Positions 47,984 through 57,892 of a stretch of DNA of 64,000 bases are shown here, piece after piece. Source of the DNA: Pyrinomonadaceae bacterium. Lineage in GTDB: Bacteria; Acidobacteriota; Blastocatellia; Pyrinomonadales; Pyrinomonadaceae. A program made the translations under genes and the position numbers. The DNA lies in the NCBI GenBank assembly GCA_021228405.1, contig JAJQRF010000001.1:62001-126000 (forward strand), written 5' to 3'. The notes under the pieces were generated by a model. The model was not told the origin of the DNA. It did not search any database and saw only the letters and a list, made by a program, of their open reading frames with translations. How positions within the stretch are numbered: position 1 is the stretch's first letter; each line of letters starts with the position of its first letter.

Positions 47984-50900
47984 CTAACGAACGAAGGTGT
48001 TGGCAAGCGGCTGATCGCTTCCGACACCGAAAGCTTGCGCCGTAAATCCGCTCCCCGATTGCAGGATATACCAACTGCCGTTTCTGAACACGGCGACATC
48101 CGCTTTGCCGTCGCCGTCGTAATCCGCCGGAACCGCCAGATCATTTGCAATCCCGAACGGCACCGCGACAAATTGATTGTTCGATGAATTCAAACGATAC
48201 CAGTTGCCGTCACGGTAAACGGCGATGTCGGTTTTCCCGTCACCGTCATAGTCCGCCGCCACGAGCTTGTCGGTCGCGATGCCGAACTGCACGGCTTTCA
48301 CGCCTTGCGCAGAAGTGTTCAGATACCAGTAGCCTTCCGCGGCACGAAAGACGGCTTGATCGGCTTTACCGTCGCCGTCGAAATCTCCGACCACCGGCTT
48401 GTCCGTCGCATTACCGAAAGGAGTTGCGACAAAACCTGCCTGTGATTGGAGTATATACCATATTCCGTTACGGTAAACCGCTTGATCGGATTTACCGTCG
48501 CCGTCATAATCAGCCGGAACGGGAATATCTCCGCTGATACCGAACTGCAAACTTGAAAAATTGCCGTTCGAGCTGTTTAGCCAATACCAATTACCGTCCC
48601 TGAACACGGCAACATCCGATCTTCCGTCGCCGTCGAAATCGGCGGCAATAACCTTGTCCGTTTGGATTCCGAACTGGGTCGCGGAAAATCCGTTCTGGGA
48701 ATTTTGGATATACCAGTTTGCGTTGGCGGGGCGAAAAACCGCCAGATCGTCGCGCCCGTCGCCGTCATAATCGAAGAAAGGCTGGCGCATAACGTTATTA
48801 ATCTGCAATCGTGCAATACCGGAAACAAAATTATCCCCGATTCGGCTGAAGGCTCCGGCGACGATCAATTTGTTGTTGGCAGTTTGATTAAGAGTAAAAA
48901 CAATCGGGACGGAGCTGGTATTTTCACTGCGGAATTGAGGCGTGTTGAACGAAAAATCCAGTGCGCCGTTATCGGTCAAACGCACAACCCCGGAACGCTG
49001 GATAGTGCCAACGATCGAAAAAGAACCGCCGATCACGACTTTGCCGTTCGGCTGAACAACGATCGAATAAATTCTGTCTGAAGTGAAACCGAAACCGATT
49101 CGCGGAACGTTGAAAGTCGTGTCGCGGCTACCGTCCGTATTTAACCTGATTACCAGTGGACGGTTGGTAAAATCCCACGAACCGCCAAGGAGAATTTTAC
49201 CGTCAGCCTGTTTCACGATTGACCAGATAAGATACGGAGTCGTGTTAGGATTGACCGAATTATTGAACGCGGTATCAAGACTGCCGTCGCTATTTAACTG
49301 GACAAGGCTCAACGTCGTATTACTGCCCGTAAATTTAAAGTCGCCGCCGATTAAGATTTTCCCGTTCGGCTGGGTCAGAATCGCATTAACTGACGGGGCA
49401 TATGATTGTTCAATGGGAGTATTGAAAGCGGTGTCGAGAGTGCCGTCCGAATTTAGACGGGCAAATCCGAGGCGCGCGGTGCCGTTTACGGTCTGAAACG
49501 CACCGCCGATGATGATTTTGCCGTCGGCTTGAACGCTGATCGCAAAAATGTTGCCGCCGCCGCTGCCCTGAAACGTCAGAACAGGATTAAAACTCGAATC
49601 CACCGAACCGTCGGCATTGAGCCGTGCAAGAAATCGGCGCGTTTCACCATTGACCTGTGAAAAGTTTCCGCCGATGATAATTTTGCCGTCAGCCTGCAAA
49701 CCGATCTTGTTAACTCTTTCATCCTGTGTTCCCTGATTGCTTGTAATCGTGGCATTGAACGATTGGTCAAGCGTTCCGTCCGGATTGAAACGGGCGATTC
49801 TGCCGCTCAAAACACCGTTGGCGCGATTAAACTCGCCCGCAACCACTATTTTGCCGTCAGGCTGGATGAATGAATCTACTAAAACTCCGAGTCCGGCGAA
49901 ATATGGTCTGAATGTCGCATCAATGTTTCCGCTGTTATCGAGTTTCGCTAAATTTTCAAAAGTTATGCCGTTGATATTTGTAAAAGCACCGTAAATAAGC
50001 GAATTTCCGTCATCCAGCGGCGTAAAACCGAGTATATCTCCGGTTACGGTAAGCGACGGATTAAATGACTGGTCTAAACTGCCGTCCGTATTCAATCGTG
50101 CAAGTCTGTTTCGGGCGACTCCATTGACAGTTTGAAAACTGCCTTTAATGGATAATTTCCCGTTGTTTTGGATCCTGAGCACATCGACGTTTGTGTTTGA
50201 GTTAAAAGTCGCGGTTAAGGTCGGATCGTAAGTTCCGTCGCTGTTGAGGCGGACTAAATTTTGATTAACTACCTGATTGTTAACCCTGAGTTCAAATGAA
50301 CCGCCGATCACGAGTTTTCCGTCCGTTTGTAAAGCCGCCGTGCTGATATTGTTGAAAACCGTAAAAGACGGCAAACCGAAACTGTTATCAAGGCTTCCGT
50401 CAGCATTGAGTTTTGCGAAACCCTGCCGGGAAGCCCCGCTTACCTGATAAAATCTGCCCTGAACAAAATATTTTCCGTCGGCAGTCGGTAAGATCGAAAC
50501 TATCGGAAATGTGATGAACGTGGCAATTACCGGATTAAAACTCGTGTCGAGGGTGCCGTTTGCGTCGATACGCGCGAGATAAGATTTACTGACTCCGTTG
50601 ACGATAGTGAAATTTCCGCCAGCCAGAATTTTACCGTCCGACTGTAAAGCGAGTGCATTTACCGAATCGCTGAAACCAGTCCCGATATTAAACGTCGTGT
50701 CAATACTTCCATCACTGTTCAGACGCGCCAGATTGTTTGCCGGAACATTGTTGACGATGTTGAAAGTTCCGCCGATCAGAATCTTACCGTCGGGTTGAAC
50801 CAATACTTTGCGGATTATTGTTTCGGGGAAAATATTATTAGTGCTGAAAAGCGTGACACTGAATGAGTTATCCACTGTTCCGTCAGTATTGATACGCGCG

Positions 50901-51208
50901 AGATTTGTTTTGATAATGCCGTTTACTACCTTAAAGCCTCCGGCAACCAAAATTTTGCCGTCCGGCAAAGGATAAACATCACTAACGCCCGGACTGAAGC
51001 GATTTTGCGATACAACCGCCGCAAAATTCGTGTCGGGTAAACCGTCGCGCAAATCAGCATTTATCTGCGTTTGCGGCGAGAAACTCTGTGATTTGGTTAT
51101 GATTGAAAGTAAAAGAAAAATAGTCGTTAAAACCATCAGGCTTTTAGCACTTGAAAGTAACGAATGATGATTGAAAAGAGCGAATGATTTTTTTATTTGA
51201 TACAACAT
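47984..51208 (-). CDS. Exported delta-60 repeat / FG-GAP-like giant protein
   Basis: About 1074 aa. After an N-terminal signal/membrane segment ([19 protein letters not shown]) come 14 delta-60 repeats of about 55 residues (pattern DGKILxGGxFxxVNGxxxxxLARLNxDGxxDxSF), predicted to form one or two beta-propellers. The last 280 residues hold six FG-GAP/VCBS-like repeats with calcium-binding DxDGDGxxDxAVxR. Such proteins are usually surface-exposed and adhesive. The start ATG at 51208 is chosen; the frame is open to 51244 without a better start. Its spacing from CHAT 3 (276 bases) suggests a separate unit. Confidence 0.9.
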   Translation of the reverse strand: MLYQIKKSFALFNHHSLLSSAKSLMVLTTIFLLLSIITKSQSFSPQTQINADLRDGLPDTNFAAVVSQNRFSPGVSDVYPLPDGKILVAGGFKVVNGIIKTNLARINTDGTVDNSFSVTLFSTNNIFPETIIRKVLVQPDGKILIGGTFNIVNNVPANNLARLNSDGSIDTTFNIGTGFSDSVNALALQSDGKILAGGNFTIVNGVSKSYLARIDANGTLDTSFNPVIATFITFPIVSILPTADGKYFVQGRFYQVSGASRQGFAKLNADGSLDNSFGLPSFTVFNNISTAALQTDGKLVIGGSFELRVNNQVVNQNLVRLNSDGTYDPTLTATFNSNTNVDVLRIQNNGKLSIKGSFQTVNGVARNRLARLNTDGSLDQSFNPSLTVTGDILGFTPLDDGNSLIYGAFTNINGITFENLAKLDNSGNIDATFRPYFAGLGVLVDSFIQPDGKIVVAGEFNRANGVLSGRIARFNPDGTLDQSFNATITSNQGTQDERVNKIGLQADGKIIIGGNFSQVNGETRRFLARLNADGSVDSSFNPVLTFQGSGGGNIFAISVQADGKIIIGGAFQTVNGTARLGFARLNSDGTLDTAFNTPIEQSYAPSVNAILTQPNGKILIGGDFKFTGSNTTLSLVQLNSDGSLDTAFNNSVNPNTTPYLIWSIVKQADGKILLGGSWDFTNRPLVIRLNTDGSRDTTFNVPRIGFGFTSDRIYSIVVQPNGKVVIGGSFSIVGTIQRSGVVRLTDNGALDFSFNTPQFRSENTSSVPIVFTLNQTANNKLIVAGAFSRIGDNFVSGIARLQINNVMRQPFFDYDGDGRDDLAVFRPANANWYIQNSQNGFSATQFGIQTDKVIAADFDGDGRSDVAVFRDGNWYWLNSSNGNFSSLQFGISGDIPVPADYDGDGKSDQAVYRNGIWYILQSQAGFVATPFGNATDKPVVGDFDGDGKADQAVFRAAEGYWYLNTSAQGVKAVQFGIATDKLVAADYDGDGKTDIAVYRDGNWYRLNSSNNQFVAVPFGIANDLAVPADYDGDGKADVAVFRNGSWYILQSGSGFTAQAFGVGSDQPLANTFVR

Positions 51209-51483
51209 AATTCTAAGGGTTTGATAGTAAGACTTGGGAGGCAAAAATATTCAGTTTTTATTATCAATAGAAACGATAGCGTATCCCGATTTTGAAAGTC
51301 AACTAATTCCTGAAAACAAGAAAAACTTTTGAATACCGATATTTGATCGAACGGTAATTGAAATCGGAAATTTAAAGCTACGTTTTCGCCGTCCGTTATC
51401 TCAAGCGGCATTACGTAAAAGAATTTAAATCGGACGAGCGCGGGGTATCCGGCGACGAACAATTTGCATCGGCTAAGTTTTTT

Positions 51484-53973
51484 CTAAAGACATTGATCTG
51501 GCGCACCTATTAAAAGAAATGCTGCCCAATTTCGCGGCGATTTATGAGTTTTCATAGTTTCCAACATTGCCCGGCGAAGTGATTGCGCTTTATTTTTGGA
51601 GATTTTGAGTTCTTCGTAAAAATTAATCATAAGCTCGGCAGTTGGAGCGTCAGGAATGCTCCATAATGAAACGATCACGCTCGGAACGCCCGAAAGAATA
51701 AAAGCGCGGAAAAGTCCGATAATGCCGTCGGAAGCAAATCTGCCTTGTGCGGTATTGCAAGCACTTAAGACAACCAGATCGGCATTTATTTTAAGTCGGG
51801 CGATTTCTTCGGCAGTCAATAAGCCGTCGTCGGATTCGGACGGAGCCAACGCCAGTTCGCCGGGGGTTTTGCTCCTGTTCAAATCATTAAATACGCCGTG
51901 GGTCGCCAGATGAACGATTTTTTGTTCAGCAATTTGCGAGAGAACGAATTTCTTGGTTGCTTTACTTCCGACACAGGCTTTCGTGTCGAACAGTTTTGCG
52001 ATCTTAATTGCTTCCTGTTCGGCATAACGCAGTGGCGGAAGCTGTTCCGGTTTGCTGTCAATACTGAAAGTAATTTTCGGCATTTTCGGGTTGCCGATAA
52101 TCAGCACAGAATCTTTTCCGATATTTTTAACCCGCTCACGTTGTTTCTCCGTCAATTCTAAAAGTTGAATTGACGGAGAAATAGAGATCGTATGCCGCTG
52201 AATTAAAAATTCTTCTTTTTCCTTATCGATCAAAGCGGCAAAAGGAATCGAAAAAAGAGTCGAGTCAGGAATAAACGTAACCAGAGAGTTTTCATCTGCG
52301 GGAAGGAATTCTTTGATCGGTTCGATCAGTAACTTATATAAAGAAGAAAGGTCTTCTTCGTTCGAGTAATTTTGTTCAGGGTTATATATGGCTTCGCGCA
52401 TTTGATTTTGATCTGCAACCGTCAAAGCATTACGGTTAAAATCGGAAATCAAATTGTTAGAAATTAAAGCTTCTGTCCGGCGAAACTCAATTTTTCCGTT
52501 TGGCAGAACCACCCATATAAAAATTTCAAAATCTTCAGCTTTTTCCAGAGAATTCGACTCCAGAACCGGGATAAAAGAATAAACGACCAATGTGATTTTC
52601 CGCTGACGGGCAATTTCCTTGATCCGATTTATATCTGGTGAATCAGCTAATTCCCGCGCTTTATCCTCACTGCTTAATTGCGATGCTAAAATTTCCACCA
52701 ATACACGTGCTTTTGCTCTCTCGGAAATCTCCAAAGCTTCCTCATACTTTTCCTGTTTAACTAAAATATACTGGAGATGCCGATAATCGATTGATTGATT
52801 TTCAAAGAATGATACTTTAAATTCGTCCTTATTTCCCAGGTGATTTTGGATAGTTTCAGAGATCAAACAGGACTTTCGTATCAAATCCTCGGCTTTTGTA
52901 TAATCTTTTTTTCGAGCGGCAAGGTATGCCAAACGCTGATAAATTGCACTTGTGTCGGTATTAACCATTTCCGAATTAATTGTGTCTAAGGCTTCTTCCT
53001 GATATTTTTGCGCTTTTTCGAGGTCCCCGATGTTTACATAATAAAGTCCGATTTCGCTGAGATTTATTGAAGTAAGATCACCGAATTGAATTTTTTTTGA
53101 AAGCGCAAGACTTTCCTGTAAAACTTCAAAAGCTTCGGCATATCTTTTTATTTTTTGATAACACTTGGCAATGTATGTCAAAATCTCGGCTTGTCCTCTC
53201 AGATCGCCTATTTCTCTTTTAATTTTCAATCCGGCTTTTGATTCTGCAATCGCCTTTTCAAAATCACCTTTAATGTAAGAGATACTCGCTAACTTGGCTA
53301 ATGCTTCAGCTTCTCTGACTTGATTGAATGTCGCCCGCGATTCTTCCAAAGCTTGAGTAAAAAGTGTTTCGGCATATTCCTGTTCTCCGATTGCGCGATA
53401 AACTACTCCCTTTGAAATCAAAAGATTTATGCGGTTAAGCCGATTGCTTTTTTTATTATTTTTTTTGTCGATAATATCAAATGATTTGTCTATATATGCT
53501 ATGGAATCGACATATCTTCCTAAAAATATCAGTGCTGCGCCGATGTTGCTGAGTGCGAACAAGTGCGCTTGTGGATCATTTAATTTTTTCGCTAACTCAT
53601 AACTCTTTTTGTCAATCGAAAATGCTTTTTCGTAAGCTCCCCGGAGTTGATAGGCTGAACTCAAATAAGCGTAGGCATACGCCATTCCTTTTTTGTCAGA
53701 AATTTCGGTAGTGATTTTCAGGCTGTATTTCGCGTAAAATAGTGCTTCCTGAGCATCACTGATCTGATAATAGCTTAGTGACAGATTACCTGAAGCCGCT
53801 CCGATACCCCACTTAAAACCAATCTCTTCAAATAATTCAAGTGCTTCCTTATTTACCTGTATCGCTTCTTTAAATCGACCTGCTGACAAAAGCCAGTCTG
53901 TTTTATTTAACAGCAAGCCGCCTCTAATCTGTTTGATACCTTTATTAATCGAATTAAAGAAACCCATAATCAT
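51484..53973 (-). CDS. Cytoplasmic TPR-CHAT protease (CHAT 3)
   Basis: An 829-aa protein with no signal peptide, so unlike CHAT 1 and 2 it should be cytoplasmic. Tetratricopeptide repeats fill about 20-410 (FKWGIGAASGNLSLSYYQI; DLRGQAEILTYIAKCYQK) and a CHAT domain the C-terminal 350 residues, with His692 (HLATHG) and Cys739 (LSACNT). It lacks the PPC-like domain. ATG at 53973 or 53967 are equally good. It follows, by 40 bases, the small ORF at 54013-54222, probably in one operon. The stretch looks AT-richer than its surroundings, which may indicate transfer. Confidence 0.88.
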   Translation of the reverse strand: MIMGFFNSINKGIKQIRGGLLLNKTDWLLSAGRFKEAIQVNKEALELFEEIGFKWGIGAASGNLSLSYYQISDAQEALFYAKYSLKITTEISDKKGMAYAYAYLSSAYQLRGAYEKAFSIDKKSYELAKKLNDPQAHLFALSNIGAALIFLGRYVDSIAYIDKSFDIIDKKNNKKSNRLNRINLLISKGVVYRAIGEQEYAETLFTQALEESRATFNQVREAEALAKLASISYIKGDFEKAIAESKAGLKIKREIGDLRGQAEILTYIAKCYQKIKRYAEAFEVLQESLALSKKIQFGDLTSINLSEIGLYYVNIGDLEKAQKYQEEALDTINSEMVNTDTSAIYQRLAYLAARKKDYTKAEDLIRKSCLISETIQNHLGNKDEFKVSFFENQSIDYRHLQYILVKQEKYEEALEISERAKARVLVEILASQLSSEDKARELADSPDINRIKEIARQRKITLVVYSFIPVLESNSLEKAEDFEIFIWVVLPNGKIEFRRTEALISNNLISDFNRNALTVADQNQMREAIYNPEQNYSNEEDLSSLYKLLIEPIKEFLPADENSLVTFIPDSTLFSIPFAALIDKEKEEFLIQRHTISISPSIQLLELTEKQRERVKNIGKDSVLIIGNPKMPKITFSIDSKPEQLPPLRYAEQEAIKIAKLFDTKACVGSKATKKFVLSQIAEQKIVHLATHGVFNDLNRSKTPGELALAPSESDDGLLTAEEIARLKINADLVVLSACNTAQGRFASDGIIGLFRAFILSGVPSVIVSLWSIPDAPTAELMINFYEELKISKNKAQSLRRAMLETMKTHKSPRNWAAFLLIGAPDQCL

Positions 53974-54012
53974 TTTGCCTCAAATTGTCCTTATCCAATC
54001 GAATTTGAGATT

Positions 54013-54222
54013 TTATTTCTTGAAAAGATAAAAACCGGACTCGATGTTAAACCAGTCCTTTAGTTTGTTTGTTTCGATCCGCGCTTCTGCGGTTGGACAT
54101 TCACTCAAATATTTGTATAACAATTCTTCAAATTTTGTGTTAAATTTTTTTCCGGCGATCATATATTCCTGCTCAAGCCAATTTAAACCCTTCTGTTCGG
54201 TCGTCGCAATTAAATTAAAAAT
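54013..54222 (-). CDS. Small ORF upstream of CHAT 3, possible AUU start
   Basis: A 69-codon frame (FNLIATTEQKGLNWLEQEYM..., ending ...WFNIESGFYLFKK) with good coding look but no ATG, GTG or TTG near its start. AAGGAGGG ends 7 bases before an ATT at 54222-54220, the ideal distance, so ATT may be the initiation codon, as is known for infC. An internal ATG (54195) would leave only about 49 residues without a ribosome site. The frame also stays open upstream to 54255 (IIDLDEKGGFRI), so a broken or frameshifted gene is the alternative. It lies 40 bases before CHAT 3. Confidence 0.45.
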   Translation of the reverse strand: MFNLIATTEQKGLNWLEQEYMIAGKKFNTKFEELLYKYLSECPTAEARIETNKLKDWFNIESGFYLFKK

Positions 54223-54420
54223 CCGAAACCCTCCTTTTTCATCAAGATCGATAATTTAGGGTTTACCTGAGATTAACACTTGAATTAATTAGTCAACTAA
54301 AATAACTTATGATAATGATAGTTCTCAAAAGCTATTTACAGAAGGGAAGCGGATATGCTAAATTTTAGCTGATTTCACGAAGTTTATTTATTTTACCGAT
54401 TTTTATGCCTTTGGTTATTT
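54223..54420. other. Divergent spacer between the CHAT 3 unit and the recombinase gene
   Basis: AT-rich region containing a TTGACT on minus (about 54295) that could be a -35 for the CHAT 3 unit, without a clear -10. It also must contain the recombinase promoter. No gene recognised. Confidence 0.4.
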
Positions 54421-55353
54421 ATGGAAAAATCCGTTTCGATTGTAAAACCGAAAATCTCAACCGCTGAACAAAAAGTTATCGATATGGTGGTTGACGGTTT
54501 GCCGAGTGAAAATTCGCGGCGGGCTTATCAGAGGCATCTTGAAGAATTCTTTATTTGGCATCTGGAGCAAAACCGACCGGAATTGAATAAGGCTTTAATC
54601 AATCGATACGTCAAATCCTTGCGCGAACGGAAATTGTCGGCGGCGACGATCAATCAGAAACTTTCAGCCGTCCGGAAGTTTGCCACCGAATCCGAAGATA
54701 ACGGTCTGATCGATTCACAAGTTGCCAATGGAATCCGAGCGGTTAAGGGCGTTCCGTTTCGTGGTCGGCGCACCGGCAATTGGTTGAATAAAGAAGATGC
54801 CCAGCGTTGGCTCAACGCGCCTGATGAAAAAACTTTAAAGGGAGTTCGAGATCGGGCATTGCTTGCGGTTCTGATCGGATGCGGTTTGCGGCGGACAGAA
54901 GCGGCGATTCTTTCGTTTTCGCACATTCAACAGCGCGAAGGTCGCTGGGCGATCATCGACATTGTCGGTAAACGCGACAAGATGCGAACCGTGCCGATGC
55001 CTTCGTGGGCGAAAGCGTGTGTCGATGCCTGGAAAAGCGCGGCGCATCTTGAAGAAGGTTTCGTTTTTCGTCGGGTCAACAAGGGTGATAATCTGATGGG
55101 CGAATCGATCACGCCGCAGGCGATCCACGATATTGTCGTTTCTTATGCCAAAAAACTGGAAAACAAAGGCATTGCTCCGCACGATCTGAGAAGAACTTTT
55201 GCTAAACTCGCTCACAAAGGCGGCTCGCCAATCGACCAGATTCAATTGTCTTTAGGACACGATTCGATAAACACGACGGAAAAATATCTCGGTGTTGAGC
55301 AAGACCTGAGCGACGCGCCCTGCGATCATTTGGGACTTCGGATTTCTTCATAG
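54421..55353 (+). CDS. Tyrosine recombinase/integrase (XerC/D-like)
   Basis: A 310-aa site-specific recombinase. The N-terminal SAM-like core-binding domain (about 15-110; SENSRRAYQRHLEEFFIWHLEQ, SAATINQKLSAVRKFATES) is followed by the catalytic domain with Arg157 (GCGLRRTEA), a Lys in VGKRDKMRTVPMP, His254 and Arg257 (HDLRR), His280 (LGHDS) and the nucleophile Tyr289 (TEKYLGV); the set is complete. The size is typical of Xer-like and small integrases. It stands alone, with no dif-like site or phage genes recognised nearby; it may be an orphan integrase of an old island. Confidence 0.9.
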   Translation: MEKSVSIVKPKISTAEQKVIDMVVDGLPSENSRRAYQRHLEEFFIWHLEQNRPELNKALINRYVKSLRERKLSAATINQKLSAVRKFATESEDNGLIDSQVANGIRAVKGVPFRGRRTGNWLNKEDAQRWLNAPDEKTLKGVRDRALLAVLIGCGLRRTEAAILSFSHIQQREGRWAIIDIVGKRDKMRTVPMPSWAKACVDAWKSAAHLEEGFVFRRVNKGDNLMGESITPQAIHDIVVSYAKKLENKGIAPHDLRRTFAKLAHKGGSPIDQIQLSLGHDSINTTEKYLGVEQDLSDAPCDHLGLRISS

Positions 55354-55536
55354 GAATACTTCATTCTTTCCGGCATTAAACCTCAGGTTTTTCACTTAAA
55401 TTTGAAATCACATAACTGATCCGAAAACGCTCTAATACAATCTTTTTTAAACTGCTATGTATTGTGGCTGACAGTTTGCTCCTATTGTTTGCTATGTAAT
55501 TGAGAAATAAGGAAATTTATTTTGAAAGGAGCATTT

Positions 55537-56070
55537 ATGGCAACAGAAGCTGAACAAAAGAAAGAAAATACGGCACAGAATAATGAACAAAATACGAGCG
55601 GACAAGGCAGTGACCAATCAATCAGGCAGACGGGCGAAGCGATTCTGGGACAGGTAAAAGACAAAGCCGCCAATGTAATCGATGAGCAAAAAACCAATTT
55701 GACATCGGGCTTGTCAAGCGTTGCCGACAGCATCAGAAAAGTCGGCGAAAACCTGCGCGATACGGAAGAAGAAAACCGCGTCGGGCAAATGACCGCGCAA
55801 TACAGCGATCAACTGGCGAAAGGAATCGAGAGGGTCACGAGATACGTTGAAAACTCCGATCTGCGCGACATCGCGCACGACGTGGAAACATTTGCACGCC
55901 GACAGCCTGCTTTATTTATCGGCGGCGCGTTCGTTTTGGGATTGCTTGCGGCTCGTTTTCTAAAGTCTTCGGCACCGGGCGGAAACGGTGCGCGCCGTTC
56001 TTCAAAACGCCGGAACCGTTCAGGAAATTCCGAAATGTTTTACGACAACGAAGGAGTTCATCCGGTTTAA
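55537..56070 (+). CDS. Membrane-anchored DUF883/ElaB-like stress protein
   Basis: About 177 aa: a Gln/Asn/Glu-rich N-terminus, amphipathic helical middle (ILGQVKDKAANVIDEQKTNLTSGLSSVADSIRKVGENLRDTEEENRVGQMTAQYSDQLAKGIERVTRYVENSDL), one C-terminal membrane helix (ALFIGGAFVLGLLAARFL) and a basic tail. The layout resembles the DUF883/ElaB family of tail-anchored proteins known to be induced in stress. ATG at 55537 follows GAAAGGAG at good spacing. It is the first of three overlapping or closely spaced membrane-protein genes. Confidence 0.72.
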   Translation: MATEAEQKKENTAQNNEQNTSGQGSDQSIRQTGEAILGQVKDKAANVIDEQKTNLTSGLSSVADSIRKVGENLRDTEEENRVGQMTAQYSDQLAKGIERVTRYVENSDLRDIAHDVETFARRQPALFIGGAFVLGLLAARFLKSSAPGGNGARRSSKRRNRSGNSEMFYDNEGVHPV

Positions 56071-56092
56071 TCTGATGTAAAAGGAGAATTTT

Positions 56093-56491
56093 ATGGCACA
56101 ACAGCAAATTGCAAAAGACGACCGTTCGATCGGCGATCTGTTTTCCGAGCTTGCCGGAGAAACGACCACGCTGGTCAGGCAGGAAATCGCGCTGGCACAA
56201 ACCGAACTAACCCAAAAAGCCGTTAAGACGGGAAAAAACGTCGGCTTTCTGGTAGTCGGCGGGGCAATCGCTTATGCGGCACTTCTGGCAATTTTGGCGG
56301 CAGTCATTATCGGTTTAGGCAGTGTTATTCCGATGTGGCTTTCGGCATTGATCGTCGGAGTTGCGGTCGGCATCATTGCGGCGATTATGATTTTTTCATC
56401 GCTCAACAAGCTGAAAAACGCCGATCTTGCGCCGCGGCAAACCATTGAAACATTGAAGGAGGACGCACAATGGCTGAAGAAACAAGTTTGA
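56093..56491 (+). CDS. Phage holin family (holin-X, superfamily III) membrane protein
   Basis: A 132-aa protein with two long membrane helices (VGFLVVGGAIAYAALLAILAAVIIGLG and PMWLSALIVGVAVGIIAAIMIFSS), an N-terminal helical lead (SIGDLFSELAGETTTLVRQEIALAQTELTQKA) and a charged tail, the pattern of the 'putative actinobacterial holin-X' family (PF07332). Members are mostly chromosomal envelope proteins and not phage lysis genes. AAAGGAG precedes ATG by 8 bases. It is 22 bases below the DUF883-like gene and overlaps the next gene. Confidence 0.85.
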   Translation: MAQQQIAKDDRSIGDLFSELAGETTTLVRQEIALAQTELTQKAVKTGKNVGFLVVGGAIAYAALLAILAAVIIGLGSVIPMWLSALIVGVAVGIIAAIMIFSSLNKLKNADLAPRQTIETLKEDAQWLKKQV

Positions 56492-57432
56492 CACAAAATA
56501 ATGAAAAAACCGAGATGACGGAAGATGTAAATTCCGAAATTAACCGAACTGATTACAGTTTAGGCGAAATGGACGAAGAAACGGACGAAACTGAACAAAT
56601 CAGGGAACAGATCGAAGATACACGCGCCAAAATGAGCGAAACTATCGATGCGATTCAGGAAAAACTGAGTATTTCAAACATTTCCGAGCAAGTTACCGAA
56701 CAAGTGACGGAACAGGTTTCAAATTTATACCAGACGGCAAAAGAAACCGTTTATGATGCGACGATAAAAAGGGCAGGTAAATTTATGAGTGAAGTAAACA
56801 AAGAATTGAGAAAATCGGATTTTATCAAACAGGTCGGCGATAAACCGCTTCCTTTATTTTTTATTGCGCTCGGCGCAGGGCTTTTGCTTTTCGGCAATAA
56901 GAAAAACGGTCGCCGTTCAGCTCGCTACGGTGGAAACGGCAGATCGTTCCGGGGAAACGGCGGACGCGAGGTCGGCAATCGCGGTTCGATGCTGAGATCG
57001 GCAACCGATACCTTGAGCGGCGCGGCAAGTTCAACTTATGAAGCGGTCGGAAATACGGCTAATTCAGCCTACGAAAGCGTCGGTAACGCCGCAAGTTCGG
57101 TTTACGGAAGCGTTTCCGATCTGGCAAGCGGAACGATCGACAGAGCAGGAGAATTAGGCGGGCAAATCCAGGAAAAATACGAGTATTATCTCGAAGAAAA
57201 TCCGCTGGCGATCGGCGCAGTCGCTCTGGCAGTCGGCGCGGCGATCGGTTTCTCGATTCCTTCGACCAGTTACGAAAACGAATTGGTCGGCGAAGTCCGC
57301 GAAAATCTGATGTCGAAAGTCGGCGAACAATTGAGCGGAACGATCGATAAAGTAAAAAATATCGCGGGCGAAGCAAAAAATGTCATTGCCGAATCCGTTA
57401 CCGAAGAAGTGAAAAATCAAGGATTAGTGTAA
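56470..57432 (+). CDS. DUF3618-containing membrane protein
   Basis: A 320-aa protein. Near residue 40 it has IREQIEDTRAKMSETIDAIQEKLS, the DUF3618 signature that usually accompanies the holin-X family, then a membrane helix (PLPLFFIALGAGLLLFG), a Gly/Arg-rich stretch, repeats of EAVGNTANSAYESVGNAASSVYGSVSDLA, and a second helix (ALAVGAAIGFSIP). It overlaps the end of the holin-X gene by 22 bases, so the two are coupled. A strong terminator closes the operon. Function unknown; an envelope role is inferred. Confidence 0.85.
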   Translation: MAEETSLTQNNEKTEMTEDVNSEINRTDYSLGEMDEETDETEQIREQIEDTRAKMSETIDAIQEKLSISNISEQVTEQVTEQVSNLYQTAKETVYDATIKRAGKFMSEVNKELRKSDFIKQVGDKPLPLFFIALGAGLLLFGNKKNGRRSARYGGNGRSFRGNGGREVGNRGSMLRSATDTLSGAASSTYEAVGNTANSAYESVGNAASSVYGSVSDLASGTIDRAGELGGQIQEKYEYYLEENPLAIGAVALAVGAAIGFSIPSTSYENELVGEVRENLMSKVGEQLSGTIDKVKNIAGEAKNVIAESVTEEVKNQGLV

Positions 57433-57453
57433 TTAAAAGATAAAATGAAAAAA

Positions 57454-57489
57454 AGAGAAGGCGGACATTGATCCGCCTTCTCTTTTTTT
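57454..57489. terminator. Bidirectional terminator after the holin/DUF3618 operon
   Basis: AGAGAAGGCGGA (57454-57465) pairs with TCCGCCTTCTCT (57472-57483), then T-run; the left side has an A-run, so it serves the convergent 57503 gene as well. Confidence 0.9.
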
Positions 57490-57502
57490 CATTTTGATAA
57501 TT

Positions 57503-57892
57503 TTATTCGCGGTTGTTCGATGTTCCCGAATTGGTTCTCGACCCGGTTCCCGAAGTGTTGCCGTTTCCTGAGCCCGAATTGTTCATCGACATATTTCCGT
57601 TGCGCGACATACTGCCGTTTGACATATTCGAGTTCATCGAAGAACCGCCGTTGCCCATCGATGAATTGTTCGACATCGACGAATTTCCCATCGAAGAGTT
57701 GTTCGACATCGAAGTGTTTCCGCCCATCGAGGTATTTCCGCCCATCGACGAGTTTCCGTTTGTCATAGTCGTTGAACTGTTCGACATCATATTGGAATTT
57801 GTACGGTTCGTATTTGTGTTCGTATCGCCCGTGCAAGCTCCGAAAATAGCTGTCGAAACAACTAAACTACTGATTGCAATTAATTTTTTCAT
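57503..57892 (-). CDS. Asn/Ser/Met-rich repeat lipoprotein
   Basis: A 129-aa predicted lipoprotein (MKKLIAISSLVVSTAIFGAC, lipobox FGAC). Everything after the cysteine is low-complexity Asn/Ser/Thr/Met/Gly with recurring SSMGGNTSM and SSMSNNSSMGN units. No folded domain is likely; it may be a flexible surface coat or a metal-binding tail through Met. It precedes the DUF4142 gene product on the same strand but with a separate start, 53 bases downstream of it. Confidence 0.7.
   Translation of the reverse strand: MKKLIAISSLVVSTAIFGACTGDTNTNTNRTNSNMMSNSSTTMTNGNSSMGGNTSMGGNTSMSNNSSMGNSSMSNNSSMGNGGSSMNSNMSNGSMSRNGNMSMNNSGSGNGNTSGTGSRTNSGTSNNRE

Noticed and set aside
54044-54259. Plus-strand 71-codon frame near CHAT 3
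   Set aside because: The opposite strand has a better coding look and a consensus Shine-Dalgarno; the plus frame is Ser/Phe-rich and lacks both.
54421-55353. Integron integrase with attC array
   Set aside because: The catalytic domain is of simple Xer size without the integron-specific insert, and no attC-like repeats follow.
56093-56491. Prophage lysis cassette around the holin-family gene
   Set aside because: The holin-X family is usually chromosomal; no endolysin, capsid, portal or terminase genes are in the window, and DUF3618 is its normal partner.
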